Below the pieces are notes generated by a model that worked only from the letters and a program-made list of their open reading frames with translations, was not told the DNA's origin and made no database searches. Shown in pieces: positions 1-10,400 of a stretch of DNA of 64,000 nt. A program made the position numbers and the translations under genes. The stretch spans positions 1-64,000 of the forward strand of contig JBAZSR010000002.1 of assembly GCA_041662295.1 (NCBI GenBank), given 5' to 3'. This stretch comes from JACQWX01 sp041662295. GTDB taxonomy: Bacteria > Elusimicrobiota > Elusimicrobia > UBA1565 > UBA9628. The first letter of the stretch is position 1. Each line of letters starts with the position of its first letter.

Positions 1-837
1 ATGGTCGAGTTCGTCAAGTGGGCCAAGGCCGCCGCCCCGGCCAAGCGCTACATGCTCATCGTCTGGAACCACGGCAGCGGCTGGGACCGCTTCACCACCC
101 GCGGCGACTTCTGGACCAACGGCATCTCCTACGACGACGAGACCGGCAACCACATCTCCACGGCCCAGCTCGAGTCGGCCCTCGCCGGCATCGGCGGCCT
201 GGACATCCTGAGCATGGACGCCTGCCTCATGCAGATGGCCGAGGTCGCCTACCAGGTCCGCAAGCACGCGGCCGTGGTCGTGGCCTCGGAGGAGACCGAG
301 CCCGGCGACGGCTACACCTACGACACCTTCCTGGCGGGCCTGGCCGCCAAGCCCAACGCCACCCCGGCCCAGCTCGGCAAGATCGCGGCCGACTCCTTCA
401 CCGCGCACTACGCCAAGCTCGGCCAGGGCGCGACCCAGTCCGCGGTGATGGGCGGGGCCTTCGACGCCCTGCTCGCCAAGGCCGACGCCTGGACCGGAGC
501 GGTGCTCGCGGCCAAGGAAGTCGACGTGGTCAAGACCGCGGGCCAGAACGCGCAGGACTTCTACTACTCGAGCAACAAGGACCTCTACCACTTCGTGAAG
601 CTCGTCACCGAGGGCACGAAGGACGCGAACGTCAAGGCCAAGGGGGAGGACCTGCTGAATCATCTCTCCGGCCAGGTCATCAGCGCCAACGCCATCACCG
701 GCAGCGCGTACAAGAACGCCTACGGCCTGGCGGTCTACCTGCCGTCCTACTACTCCTCGGCCTACGACAAGCTGGCCTGGTCCCTGGACGGCAACTGGGA
801 CGCGTTCGCCAAGTGGTTCGCTGAGATCACCAAGTAG
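1..837 (+). CDS. Clostripain-like cysteine peptidase (family C11), 5' end outside window
   Basis: This is the C-terminal part of a clan CD cysteine peptidase. The catalytic His lies in WNHGSGW (H24 of the visible part) and the catalytic Cys in SMDACLMQ (C75), the spacing seen in clostripain-like C11 enzymes. The first in-frame ATG is at base 1, but C11 proteins normally have a longer N-terminal part before the NHG motif, and exported ones a signal peptide, so the gene very probably starts upstream of the window. It ends just before a strong hairpin terminator and converges with the SpoU methyltransferase. C11 enzymes usually cleave after Arg or Lys. The substrate here is unknown. Confidence 0.85.
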   Translation: MVEFVKWAKAAAPAKRYMLIVWNHGSGWDRFTTRGDFWTNGISYDDETGNHISTAQLESALAGIGGLDILSMDACLMQMAEVAYQVRKHAAVVVASEETEPGDGYTYDTFLAGLAAKPNATPAQLGKIAADSFTAHYAKLGQGATQSAVMGGAFDALLAKADAWTGAVLAAKEVDVVKTAGQNAQDFYYSSNKDLYHFVKLVTEGTKDANVKAKGEDLLNHLSGQVISANAITGSAYKNAYGLAVYLPSYYSSAYDKLAWSLDGNWDAFAKWFAEITK

Positions 838-862
838 GATCGCGCGTCGTTCCGTGGGGACC

Positions 863-895
863 GGCCCCCGCCGAAAGGCGGGGGCCGCCCTTTTC
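863..895 (+). terminator. Rho-independent terminator after the C11 peptidase
   Basis: A perfect 10-bp GC stem (863-872 with 877-886) closed by a GAAA tetraloop is followed by GCCCTTTT. It lies between convergent genes, and its T-run overlaps the stop codon of the opposite gene. Confidence 0.8.
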
Positions 896-1715
896 AGGGC
901 TCGGGGCGGGTGAGCGCGTGGAGGGCGATGCCCGTCGCGACCGCGACGTTGAGGGAGTCCACGTCCGGGGCCATGGGGATGCGCAGGGAGACATCGGCCG
1001 CGGCCAGGATCTCGGGGCTCAGGCCCGCGCCCTCGCTGCCCGCCACCAGCACGAGCTTGCGCGGGCGAGCCTCGAAGCGGAAGCGGTCGAGGTCCTGCGC
1101 CGGCTCCCTGCACGCCAGGGCCGCGACGAGCCAGCCTTCCCTGCGCAGGCCGACCAGGGCCCCGGCCAGGTCCGGGACCTCCGCGAAGGGCACCCTCAGG
1201 CCGGCGCCCATGGAGGTGCGGATGGCCTTGCGGTAGAGAGGGTCCCCGCTCCCGGGCCCCAGGAGCACGCCTCCGGCGCCGAACGCCAGACTGTTGCGGA
1301 AGATCCCTCCGATATTGTCCGGGTTGGAGACCGTCTCCAGCGCCACGAGCAGGCCCGCGCCCGTCCCCAAGCCGGCCAGGAGGCCTCCCAGGGCGAGGCC
1401 CGGCCCGCGCTCCCCCACAGCCAGGCAGCCCCGGTGCACGTTGTAGCCCACCACGCCGGTCATCAGGGACGGCTCGGCCTTAAAGACCGGCACGCCGTCT
1501 CCGAGCATGGCCAGTTCCCCCCGGAGCCGCTCGAGGGCCGAGGCCGTGGCCAGAAGAGACCGGACGCGCCAGCGGCCGCAGCGGATGAGCGCGGCCGCCA
1601 CCTCCCGGCTCTCCGCGAGGAAGAGCCCGCGGGCCTTGAGCTCCTCGGGGGACCGGGCCAGGCCGTAGTCGGCCAGCCGGGGGTCGTCGATGGAGGTCAC
1701 GGCCGAGATGTCCAT
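894..1715 (-). CDS. SpoU/TrmH-family RNA 2'-O-methyltransferase
   Basis: 273 residues. The C-terminal SPOUT fold carries the three family motifs: NPDNIGGIFRNSLAFGA (motif 1), VAGSEGAGLSPE (motif 2) and IPMAPDVDSLNVAVATGIAL (motif 3). The N-terminal third resembles the substrate-binding domain of TrmH/RlmB-type enzymes. It probably methylates a ribose 2'-OH in rRNA or tRNA from S-adenosylmethionine, but the target nucleotide cannot be read from the sequence. The ATG at 1715 lies 8 bp after a TACAAT -10 element with no Shine-Dalgarno, so the mRNA may be leaderless. It is divergent from typA. Confidence 0.88.
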   Translation of the reverse strand: MDISAVTSIDDPRLADYGLARSPEELKARGLFLAESREVAAALIRCGRWRVRSLLATASALERLRGELAMLGDGVPVFKAEPSLMTGVVGYNVHRGCLAVGERGPGLALGGLLAGLGTGAGLLVALETVSNPDNIGGIFRNSLAFGAGGVLLGPGSGDPLYRKAIRTSMGAGLRVPFAEVPDLAGALVGLRREGWLVAALACREPAQDLDRFRFEARPRKLVLVAGSEGAGLSPEILAAADVSLRIPMAPDVDSLNVAVATGIALHALTRPEP

Positions 1716-1723
1716 GCCGGACT

Positions 1724-1773
1724 ATTGTACATGATGGCCGTCAACTCTTCGCGGCTCCGATAAGATGTACAAT
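1724..1773. promoter_or_regulatory. Divergent promoter pair, spoU-type methyltransferase / typA
   Basis: The octamer TTGTACAT-type sequence near 1725 is repeated in inverted orientation near 1765. Each arm contains a TACAAT -10: minus strand 1729-1724, 8 bp before the methyltransferase ATG, and plus strand 1768-1773, 12 bp before the typA ATG. Neither start has an evident Shine-Dalgarno. The -10 assignment is by eye. Confidence 0.55.
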
Positions 1774-1785
1774 GTCCCCCTTCCA

Positions 1786-3620
<1,835 letters not shown>

Positions 3621-3624
<4 letters not shown>

Positions 3625-3941
3625 GCCGCCGGACGGCCGCCGAGGCCGCCTCCGGCGCGGCGAGCCTTCTTCCCGCGGCGCGGTCCTTCGAGCACCAGCT
3701 TCTCCTTGGCGGGCCGCGGCAGGGACTTGATGGCCGCCTCCCGCACCAGGGCGCCCGAGCGGGTATAGCGGTCTTCCCGGTAGGCAAGTTCGACCGGCAG
3801 GTGCGTTTTGGTGTAGGCCGCGCCGCGGCCGGACCGGTGCTGGGAGAGCCGGGCGTCCACGTCCTTGGCGATGCCCGTATAGAAGGAACCGTCCCCGCAG
3901 CGCAGGATGTACACGGACCACTCCCTGGGGCCCTTGTCCAT
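3621..3941 (-). CDS. Small GIY-YIG nuclease-superfamily protein
   Basis: A single GIY-YIG domain of about 106 residues: the VYI strand is at 10-12, the YTG element at 21-23, then a conserved Arg helix (DARLSQHRSG). A short basic tail follows. It resembles the YhbQ/UvrC-N-like single-domain proteins (COG2827 type), whose roles are poorly defined. I chose the ATG at 3941 because GAAGGG sits 6 bases upstream and the protein then starts like family members. Longer in-frame starts exist at 3959 (ATG) and 4016 (GTG, overlapping the ATP-grasp gene). It lies just downstream of the ATP-grasp gene, probably in one transcript. Confidence 0.8.
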
Positions 3942-3982
3942 GACGAGCCCTTCGAGCATGCGGCGGTACTTGGGATGCTGGG

Positions 3983-4837
3983 TCAAGGCTTCCCCCCCCG
4001 GCAGGACGCCACGCACGCCCGTGCGAAGCGCCGCAGGGCCTCGGGCCGCTGGACCAGGAAGAGCGAGGGCTCGACGAGCTCGAGCTCCATGACCGCCAGC
4101 CTCCCGTCCGGCAGGCGCACCGTGTCCACGCGGGCATAGAGCAGGCGGTCCGCGACGGCGCCCAGGACCTTCTCGCCGAAGGCCTTTTCCTCGTCAGAGA
4201 GGTCCAGCGCCCCTGAAACGGCCTCCCGGCTGCCGCCGAAGCGCGGGCTCTTGGCTACGCCGTGCGTGAACTCGCCCGCGATCCACACCATGGCCCGCTC
4301 GCCGTGGTCCTCCACGGAACGCAGGTACGGCTGGACCATCATGGCGCGTCCGGCCGCGTTCTCCCGGAGGAACCGCTCCCCCTCATCCATCTCCCCCGGA
4401 CCGAACCTCGCGGTGGCGAAGGACGCGGCCCCCACCCGGGGCTTGACCACCATGTCGGACCAGCCGCGGCGGGACGCGAGGTCCCGGAGACCCTCCGATC
4501 CTCCCTTGGGAACGAACTCCGTGGGAACGACCGGGATCCCCCGCGCCTCCAGGTACCTGAGGTAGCCCTTGTCCGTGTTCCAGAGCACGACGTCCAGGGG
4601 ATTGAGGAGCGTCGTGACCTTGGCGACGCGCCTGGCCCAATCGAGGAACTCCCTGAGATGGTGGACGTAGTTCCAGGTGGAGCGGATGACGCAGGCGCCG
4701 AACTGGCCGTAGTCCGCATGGTCCTCCCACGGCACCAGGAACGGCAGGGCTCCCGCGTCCCTGATGGCCTCGAGCAGGGCCCCCTGGTCCGGGTCGGGCT
4801 CGGGCAGGGTCCGGCAGGACGCCAGGGCGATGCGCAC
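3983..4837 (-). CDS. ATP-grasp fold ligase of unknown substrate
   Basis: About 284 residues. The start region reads (M)RIALASCRTLPEPD, followed by an Asp-rich first lobe with RSTWNY, a pattern of the RimK/DcsG-like ATP-grasp proteins. The ATP-binding lobe has MVVKPRVGAASF and later VDTVRLPDGRLAVMELELVEPSLF, in which acidic residues should bind Mg. These enzymes join a carboxylate to an amine with ATP, but the substrates are not deducible. The GTG at 4837 is preferred over the in-frame TTG at 4843 because family proteins begin with RIAL. The shared symmetric promoter sits 11 bp upstream. Confidence 0.78.
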   Translation of the reverse strand: MRIALASCRTLPEPDPDQGALLEAIRDAGALPFLVPWEDHADYGQFGACVIRSTWNYVHHLREFLDWARRVAKVTTLLNPLDVVLWNTDKGYLRYLEARGIPVVPTEFVPKGGSEGLRDLASRRGWSDMVVKPRVGAASFATARFGPGEMDEGERFLRENAAGRAMMVQPYLRSVEDHGERAMVWIAGEFTHGVAKSPRFGGSREAVSGALDLSDEEKAFGEKVLGAVADRLLYARVDTVRLPDGRLAVMELELVEPSLFLVQRPEALRRFARACVASCRGGKP

Positions 4838-4847
4838 GGGCAAATGG

Positions 4848-4854
4848 TATCATA
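4848..4854. promoter_or_regulatory. Symmetric -10 shared by two divergent genes
   Basis: GGTATCATACC is an 11-bp palindrome apart from its central base. The plus strand reads TATCAT (with an upstream TG, an extended -10) 8 bp before the ATG at 4862. The minus strand reads TATGAT 11 bp before the GTG at 4837. Both genes lack a Shine-Dalgarno. Confidence 0.6.
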
Positions 4855-4861
4855 CCTCGCC

Positions 4862-6235
4862 ATGAACGGACCTCATCCATCGACGAGAAAAGCCGTTCTC
4901 CTCGCCCTCTGCCTGGGCTTCTCCCGGGCCCTGGCCCTGGCCGCGGAACCGGCGCCGGCGCGCTTCACGCTCTTGACCTCCGAGGTCCTCGACGCGGCAT
5001 GCTTCCTCAACGCGGTGTCCGACAACCCCAGGTTCAACGAGCCCTGGGCGGACCTGCGCGAGGAGTGGCTTCCCAAGCTCCAGGCGGACCCCGCGGTCCG
5101 GGCCGCGCTCGACCGCTGGTCCGGCCGCGGCATCCAGCTCGCCTACCTCCTCTCCAGCCTGCCCGAGACCGACCTCGGGGGCATCCTCAAGCGCTTCGAC
5201 GACCCCAAGCCGCTCCTGGCCGAGATCCGGCGCAAGCTCGACGAGCCGGCTTACGGCCCGGTCCTGGCGGACCTCGAGGCCAGCCACGGCATGGTCAGGA
5301 CCCTGCTGGCCTTCCTCCATAGGAACGGCTTCTCGGCCCTGCGCGCCGAGCGCTACGGCGGCCTGCTCCGCGACAACCAGCTGGCGCTCGAGCCCGTGCT
5401 CAAGCGCTTCGACGCGGCCCGTTTCGCGGACCTGCTCGAGGCCTTCTCGGGACGCAGGATCCCGGACCGGGAGATGAGGATCGCGGTGCTCGTCTTCGCC
5501 TCCCCCATGAGCTTCCAACTCAACGGCTTCAGCATAGGCTGGGGGACGCAGAAGGGCTCCCTGGACTGGCTCCTCGCGCACGAGTTCATGCACAAGCTCA
5601 ATCCCTCCAGGGAGAACCTCGCGGCGCAGAAGCGCCTGGCCGGGGCCGATCCCCTCTACAAAGAGGCCTGGGACCGGGTCTACGGCGAGTTCAACGAAGG
5701 CAAGGAAGAGGAGTTCGTGGACGCCGCCAGCCGCTTCGCCCTGCTGGAGCTCGGCCTGGCCTCGCCGGTGCGCAACCTGCGCTCCATGAAGTTCCTCTAC
5801 TTCTCCCAGAAGACCGGCAAGGGCGGCGTTCCCCTGGCCGCCGTGCTCTATGACGGCCTGGCCGCGGGCAAGGACCAGCAGAAGGGGCTGGGCTACGACC
5901 GCTTCATCGCCGCCGCGTTCTCCTCCGGAGGCCTCAGGCCCGGCCGCTTCGAGGAAGCCTACCGCAAGGCCATCAAGCCCGTCTCGGGGATGGCCGGCAT
6001 GGTCCTCAAGGGGGAATCCTCCGGCGCCCGTGTGGAGAAGGTCTTCGAGGGCTTCCCGGCCGCCGGGGCCGGCATCAAGGCCGGAGACCTGCTGGTCTCG
6101 GCCCGAGGCGCGAGACTCGCGGGCAAGGACCTCGACTCCATGCTCGACGCCCTGGCAGGCGAGTCCGGCAGTCAGGTCGAGGTCGTGGTCAAGGGGCTCC
6201 TCGTCGACCGGAAGGCCGTCCTGACCCTCAGGTGA
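4862..6235 (+). CDS. Exported HExxH metallopeptidase-like protein with C-terminal PDZ domain
   Basis: 457 residues. An N-terminal signal peptide (hydrophobic stretch ending near ALAAEP) is followed by a helical domain. The zinc-binding HEFMH motif is at 240-244, with a downstream EEFVDAASRF as a candidate third ligand. The last 80 or so residues form a PDZ domain (KVFEGFPAAGAGIKAGDLL). This suggests a periplasmic zinc protease whose PDZ domain binds protein tails. I could not assign it to a named family, so activity is inferred from the motif alone. The ATG at 4862 sits 8 bp after an extended -10 and has no Shine-Dalgarno. It converges with the hydrolase gene with a 3-base gap. Confidence 0.7.
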   Translation: MNGPHPSTRKAVLLALCLGFSRALALAAEPAPARFTLLTSEVLDAACFLNAVSDNPRFNEPWADLREEWLPKLQADPAVRAALDRWSGRGIQLAYLLSSLPETDLGGILKRFDDPKPLLAEIRRKLDEPAYGPVLADLEASHGMVRTLLAFLHRNGFSALRAERYGGLLRDNQLALEPVLKRFDAARFADLLEAFSGRRIPDREMRIAVLVFASPMSFQLNGFSIGWGTQKGSLDWLLAHEFMHKLNPSRENLAAQKRLAGADPLYKEAWDRVYGEFNEGKEEEFVDAASRFALLELGLASPVRNLRSMKFLYFSQKTGKGGVPLAAVLYDGLAAGKDQQKGLGYDRFIAAAFSSGGLRPGRFEEAYRKAIKPVSGMAGMVLKGESSGARVEKVFEGFPAAGAGIKAGDLLVSARGARLAGKDLDSMLDALAGESGSQVEVVVKGLLVDRKAVLTLR

Positions 6236-6238
6236 CGC

Positions 6239-7795
6239 TCAGGGCGCGATGGTGCCGACCTCGAGCCGGCAGCCCGGGCCCGCCTTGTCCGTGAAGACCA
6301 CGTTCCAGGAAGTGTTCCTCTGCCTGCAGGCCACGACGCGGCCAGGCAGGGTCACTTTGAAGACCACCGTGTCCCCTGGCCGAGCCTCGATGCCGCCGGA
6401 AGCGGTGGGGCCCTCCGCGGCCCGGGAGCCGCGGACCCCGGTCCCGGACACGCTCCAGGACACAGCGGCCGGGAATCTCCGGGTCTCGGCGCAGTGCCCG
6501 GGAAGAGGCTTGTCGCTCGGCGGCAAGGACGCCAGGGTCAGGCGGTAGCCGACGCGCCCCTGCTTCTCGACCCGGAATTCCTGGGTCCAGCCCGTCCTCT
6601 CCTCGACGCGATCGCGCGCTTTCTCATCGTCCGTCGTGAGGATCTCCCCGGACGAGGAGACCTCGAACGAGCGGGCGTCGGCCAGCTCGAGGCCGGTGGC
6701 CGCGGCCTCGGGCTTTTTCGCGGAGCGCGGCAGGTCCACCCTGACCTTGGCGCGCTCCTGGCGCACGACCACGCTCATGCGCCGCGTCTCGTGCCCCGGA
6801 GCCGAGGCCACGAGCAGGTACTCGCCCGGCGGGAGATCCTCGAAGAAGAGGATGCCGTCGCCCGAAAGCCTCCGCGCCACGGGCCCGGCCAGGGTGACCG
6901 ACGCGCCCGCGACCCCCGTTCCCCAGTAGCCGGGCTCGGAGACCTCGACCGAGAGGAGCTGCCGGGTCCGCAAGCCCCTCTCGGCGGCGCGGATGCGGCG
7001 GACCACCTCCTTCTGCGTCCACATGCCGGAATGGTCCCCGAGGCCCGTCCATCCGTCGACCTCGACCTCCAGGTTCTCGTCCGCGCCGGCCAGCTTCCAG
7101 GAGTGGGCGGCCACAGGGTCATCCCGGTCATAGACATTGGTCCAGCGGTCCACCACGGGAGGCTTCTCCGCGCCGACGCCGACGCCCATCTGGCTCAGCG
7201 TCATCGCAAGGGGTCCTTCCGGAGTGTCGCGCCCCAGGGGAGAACCCAGGGTGAACCAGTGGGCCACACGGACAGGGTCGTGGACGCCCCTGGCCCGCAG
7301 GGCGGATTCGAGCCCGTCCCGGTCTCCTTGGGGGGTCGTGCCCCCTCCGACGGCGAGCTTGGCCATCACCGTGCCCCAGGAATGGGAGACGATGATGACG
7401 GGACGGTCCTTGTTCTCGGGCCGGGAGAGGACGTCGGCGAGTTGTTCCTGGACGCTGCCGCTCCACTCCCCAGCGCGCTGGGCGAAGTCCGAGAAGGACA
7501 TGCCTTCGGTGCGCCCCTCGTAGCGGAAGGAGATCTCGTGCACCGGCCCGATCCCCCACTCCTTGGCGTCCGCGTCGGACCAGCCCGGGGCGCGGTCGCC
7601 GCCGCCGATGCCGTGCACCACGATGACGAGGGGGCGGGTCTCTCCCTCCAGGGGCTCCCCCCCTTTTTTGCGGCCGGCCTCCCGGGCCGCCTCCTCGAGG
7701 AGCATACCCTTGACGTCGACCTGCGCCAGGGCCGGGCCCGCCGTGAAGGCCAGCGCCGAGGCAACGGCCAGGACCGCCAGCCCCAGCCCGGCCAT
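6239..7795 (-). CDS. Exported alpha/beta hydrolase (lipase-like) with carboxypeptidase-regulatory-like domain
   Basis: 518 residues. A signal peptide (to about residue 24) is followed by an alpha/beta-hydrolase domain: the oxyanion strand VIVVHGIGGG starts near 57, and the nucleophile elbow VSHSWGT puts the Ser at 139. A later DHSGMW could supply the catalytic His. After about residue 290 a beta-sandwich like the carboxypeptidase-regulatory/PEGA group appears (LPPGEYLLVASAPGHETRR), then an unassigned C-terminal domain. It follows the DEAD-box gene by 2 bases and is probably cotranscribed with it, an odd pairing of an exported hydrolase and an RNA helicase. The substrate is unknown. Confidence 0.72.
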   Translation of the reverse strand: MAGLGLAVLAVASALAFTAGPALAQVDVKGMLLEEAAREAGRKKGGEPLEGETRPLVIVVHGIGGGDRAPGWSDADAKEWGIGPVHEISFRYEGRTEGMSFSDFAQRAGEWSGSVQEQLADVLSRPENKDRPVIIVSHSWGTVMAKLAVGGGTTPQGDRDGLESALRARGVHDPVRVAHWFTLGSPLGRDTPEGPLAMTLSQMGVGVGAEKPPVVDRWTNVYDRDDPVAAHSWKLAGADENLEVEVDGWTGLGDHSGMWTQKEVVRRIRAAERGLRTRQLLSVEVSEPGYWGTGVAGASVTLAGPVARRLSGDGILFFEDLPPGEYLLVASAPGHETRRMSVVVRQERAKVRVDLPRSAKKPEAAATGLELADARSFEVSSSGEILTTDDEKARDRVEERTGWTQEFRVEKQGRVGYRLTLASLPPSDKPLPGHCAETRRFPAAVSWSVSGTGVRGSRAAEGPTASGGIEARPGDTVVFKVTLPGRVVACRQRNTSWNVVFTDKAGPGCRLEVGTIAP

Positions 7796-7797
7796 GG

Positions 7798-9015
7798 TCA
7801 GCGCCGCTTGCGGTAGAGACGGGCCATCCGGGCCCGGCCCCAGTTGAGGTCCTTGAAGGTCTTGGGCCGCGGCGGGGTCAGCTGGGGCGCCACGGTGTAC
7901 TTGAAGTCCGGCAGCATGGCCCGCGGGAACGTGATGCCGATGTAGCGCTCGATCGCGGTGAGGTACGGCTGCTCGTCCGGCGCCATCAGGGTGATGGCGT
8001 CGCCCGCGCCGTAGGCCCGGGCCGTGCGGCCCACGCGGTGGATGTAGTCCTCCGGGTGCTGGGGCAGGTCGTAGTTGATGACGTGGCTGATCTCCTTGAC
8101 GTCGATGCCGCGCGCGGCGATGTCCGTGGCCACGAGGATGCGCGTGCGGCCGGAGCGGAAGCTGTCCATGGCCTGGTTGCGCTGGCCCTGGGTGCGGTCC
8201 GCGTGGATGACGCCCACGGAGAAGCCCTCGGTCTTCAGGCGCCCCGAGAGGCGGTCGGCCCCGTGCTTGGTCCGGGAGAACACCAGCCCCGAGCGGATCT
8301 GCGTGGACTCCAGCAGCGCGATGAGGAGCTGGGTCTTCTGCGTCTGCATCACCGGGTAGACGACCTGGCTGATGCCCTCGGCCACGGAAGTCGGGCGGGA
8401 GACCTCGACGCGCACCGGGTCGCGCAGGGCGAAGGCCGCGATCCGCTCGATCTCGGGGCCGAGCGTGGCGGAGAACATGAGGGTCTGCCGCCGGCTGGGC
8501 AGGCGGCCGATGATGTCGCGGATGTCGGGCAGGAAGCCCATGTCGAGCATGCGGTCCGCCTCGTCGAGGATCAGCAGTTCCAGCCGGTCGAGGCTCACGC
8601 TCTTCTGCCACAGGTGGTCGAGGAGGCGCCCCGGGGTCGCGATCACGACCTGCGCGCCCTCGTGGAACGACTTGCGCTGGTCCCCGTAGCCCACGCCGCC
8701 GATGACCACGGAGGTCTGGAAGCGGACGAACTGCCCCAGGGACCGGAACTCCTTGTCCACCTGGAGCGCGAGCTCGCGCGTGGGGACGATCGCCAGGATG
8801 TGCACCCCGTGCAGGCTGCGCCCGAGGATGCGCTGGAGCGCGGGCAGGGCGAAGGCCGCGGTCTTGCCGCTGCCGGTCTGGGCGCAGCCCATGATGTCCT
8901 TGCCCTGGAGGGCGATCGGGATGGTCTCGGTCTGGATCGGCGTGGGAGCCGTGAAATCCATGGCGTTGACCCCGCGCACGAGGTCGTTGTGCAGGCCCAG
9001 CTGAGTGAACGGCAT
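7798..9015 (-). CDS. DEAD-box ATP-dependent RNA helicase (RhlE-like)
   Basis: About 405 residues with the full helicase set: Q motif (FTAPTPIQ), AQTGSGKT (I), PTRELALQ (Ia), LDEADRMLDMGF (II), SATL (III), VATDIAARGID (V) and HRVGRTARA (VI). The short basic tail ends in RKRR. Length and motif II context fit the RhlE group, which remodels RNA during ribosome assembly or decay. Two adjacent ATGs exist (9018 and 9015). GGAGG at 9024-9020 is 4 bases from the second and only 1 from the first, so 9015 is chosen. It heads a two-gene operon with the exported hydrolase. Confidence 0.93.
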   Translation of the reverse strand: MPFTQLGLHNDLVRGVNAMDFTAPTPIQTETIPIALQGKDIMGCAQTGSGKTAAFALPALQRILGRSLHGVHILAIVPTRELALQVDKEFRSLGQFVRFQTSVVIGGVGYGDQRKSFHEGAQVVIATPGRLLDHLWQKSVSLDRLELLILDEADRMLDMGFLPDIRDIIGRLPSRRQTLMFSATLGPEIERIAAFALRDPVRVEVSRPTSVAEGISQVVYPVMQTQKTQLLIALLESTQIRSGLVFSRTKHGADRLSGRLKTEGFSVGVIHADRTQGQRNQAMDSFRSGRTRILVATDIAARGIDVKEISHVINYDLPQHPEDYIHRVGRTARAYGAGDAITLMAPDEQPYLTAIERYIGITFPRAMLPDFKYTVAPQLTPPRPKTFKDLNWGRARMARLYRKRR

Positions 9016-9062
9016 CATTCCTCCGAGAGATTCCGGCGATGGGGGCGCGGTGCGACCGGTCC

Positions 9063-9068
9063 ATTATA
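9063..9068 (-). promoter_or_regulatory. -10 element of the helicase operon
   Basis: TATAAT on the minus strand, preceded by TGG (extended -10). It leaves an untranslated leader of roughly 40 bases that contains the GGAGG Shine-Dalgarno site. No convincing -35 was seen. Confidence 0.6.
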
Positions 9069-9131
9069 CCAGTTTCCGTCCCGCCGTCCCTCCTCCGCGC
9101 CCCGAGAGTCCTGACGGGACGGCCCCCATCA

Positions 9132-9140
9132 TGGTATCAT
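9132..9140 (+). promoter_or_regulatory. Extended -10 of the S1 gene
   Basis: TGGTATCAT, the same extended -10 as at 4846-4853. The start codon is 22 bp downstream and is preceded by GGAGGAAG at 9148-9155, so this gene uses a normal Shine-Dalgarno. Confidence 0.55.
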
Positions 9141-9162
9141 AGGGGGCGGAGGAAGCGCCCCC

Positions 9163-10365
9163 ATGACCGACTACACGCCCGAAGAATCTCAGGAAGAGAC
9201 CGAGGATTTCGCCAAGCTTTTCGAAACCAGCTTCAAGGAGCCCGAGCGGCTCAAGCCCGGCCAGATGATCGAGGCCCTGGTGGTCAAGATCACGCCCGAG
9301 TGGATCTTCCTCGACGTCGGCCGCAAGGGCGAGGGCTACCTCGACCGCAAGGAGCTCGCGGACTCCGAGGGCAACATCCCGGTCAAGGAGGGCGACAAGG
9401 TCTGCGCCTACTACCTGCCGGGCAAGGGCAGCGAGATGCACTTCACGACCCGCATCGGCTCCGGCCCCGTGGGCCATTCCCAGCTCATGAACGCCTTCAA
9501 GAGCGGCATGCCCGTGGAGGGCACGGTCTCCAAGGAGATCAAGGGCGGCTTCGAGATCCGCGTCGGCAGCATCCGCGCCTTCTGCCCCTTCTCGCAGATG
9601 GGCCTGCGCCGCGAGGACGATCGCGCCTCCATGATCAACCAGACCCTGGTCTTCAAGATCACGGAATGCGGCGACCGCAACGTCGTGCTCTCGCGCAAGG
9701 CCATGGTGGAGGCCGATCGCAAGACCCAGGCCGCGGCCCTGCGCGAGACCCTGCAGGAAGGCATGCGGGTCCAGGGGACCGTCACCTCCATCCAGAAATT
9801 CGGCGCCTTCCTCGACATCGGCGGCATCGAGGGGCTCATCCCCGTCTCCGAGCTCGCCTTCAGCCGAGTCGAGAAGGTCGAGGACAAGCTCGCGGTCGGC
9901 CAGACCGTTGAGGTCGTCATCAAGCGGATCGACTGGGAGAACAACAAGATCTCCTTCAGCCTCAAGGACACCCTCCCCGACCCCTGGGAACGCGCGGCCG
10001 AGCTCTGGCCCATCGGGACCTACCACTTCGGCACGGTCTCGCGCCTGGCCCCCTTCGGCGCCTTCGTCACCATGGGCGCGGGCATCGACGGCCTCATCCA
10101 CATCTCCAAGCTCGGCGCCGGCCGACGCGTCGGCCACCCCAGGGAGGTCCTTAAGGAAGGCCAGCGCGTAGAGGTGCGCGTGGAAGGCGTCGACACCGCG
10201 GCCAAGAAGCTCTCGCTGTCCCTGGCGGAGGTGAGCCGCGCCCAGGAGGAGGAAGAGGAATCCCTCAAGGTCTACCGTCAGAGGGCCGAGAACTCCACCG
10301 GGGGCCTGGGCACCCTCGGCGACCTCCTGAAGGGCCAGCAGGGCTCCCGAGACGACGAGTCCTGA
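9163..10365 (+). CDS. rpsA: Ribosomal protein S1-like, four S1 domains
   Basis: 400 residues. Four consecutive S1 (OB-fold) domains begin near residues 31 (GQMIEALVVKI), 116 (GMPVEGTVSKEI), 202 (GMRVQGTVTSIQKFGAF) and 285 (GTYHFGTVSRLAPFGAF). An acidic, Glu-rich linker follows the last. S1 proteins bind single-stranded mRNA and help recruit it to the 30S subunit. Four domains is shorter than the six of Escherichia coli and matches the shorter forms of several other phyla. It could instead be a general S1 RNA-binding protein if another rpsA exists in the genome. The clear Shine-Dalgarno fixes the start. Confidence 0.85.
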   Translation: MTDYTPEESQEETEDFAKLFETSFKEPERLKPGQMIEALVVKITPEWIFLDVGRKGEGYLDRKELADSEGNIPVKEGDKVCAYYLPGKGSEMHFTTRIGSGPVGHSQLMNAFKSGMPVEGTVSKEIKGGFEIRVGSIRAFCPFSQMGLRREDDRASMINQTLVFKITECGDRNVVLSRKAMVEADRKTQAAALRETLQEGMRVQGTVTSIQKFGAFLDIGGIEGLIPVSELAFSRVEKVEDKLAVGQTVEVVIKRIDWENNKISFSLKDTLPDPWERAAELWPIGTYHFGTVSRLAPFGAFVTMGAGIDGLIHISKLGAGRRVGHPREVLKEGQRVEVRVEGVDTAAKKLSLSLAEVSRAQEEEEESLKVYRQRAENSTGGLGTLGDLLKGQQGSRDDES

Positions 10366-10400
10366 TCCGTCTTAGCCGCGGCTTCCAGAGGAGGTCCTCC

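Noticed and set aside
9142..9162. Hairpin enclosing the rpsA Shine-Dalgarno (GGGGGCG/CGCCCCC)
   Set aside because: The predicted transcription start (about 9147) lies inside the 5' arm, so the RNA could not form the stem.
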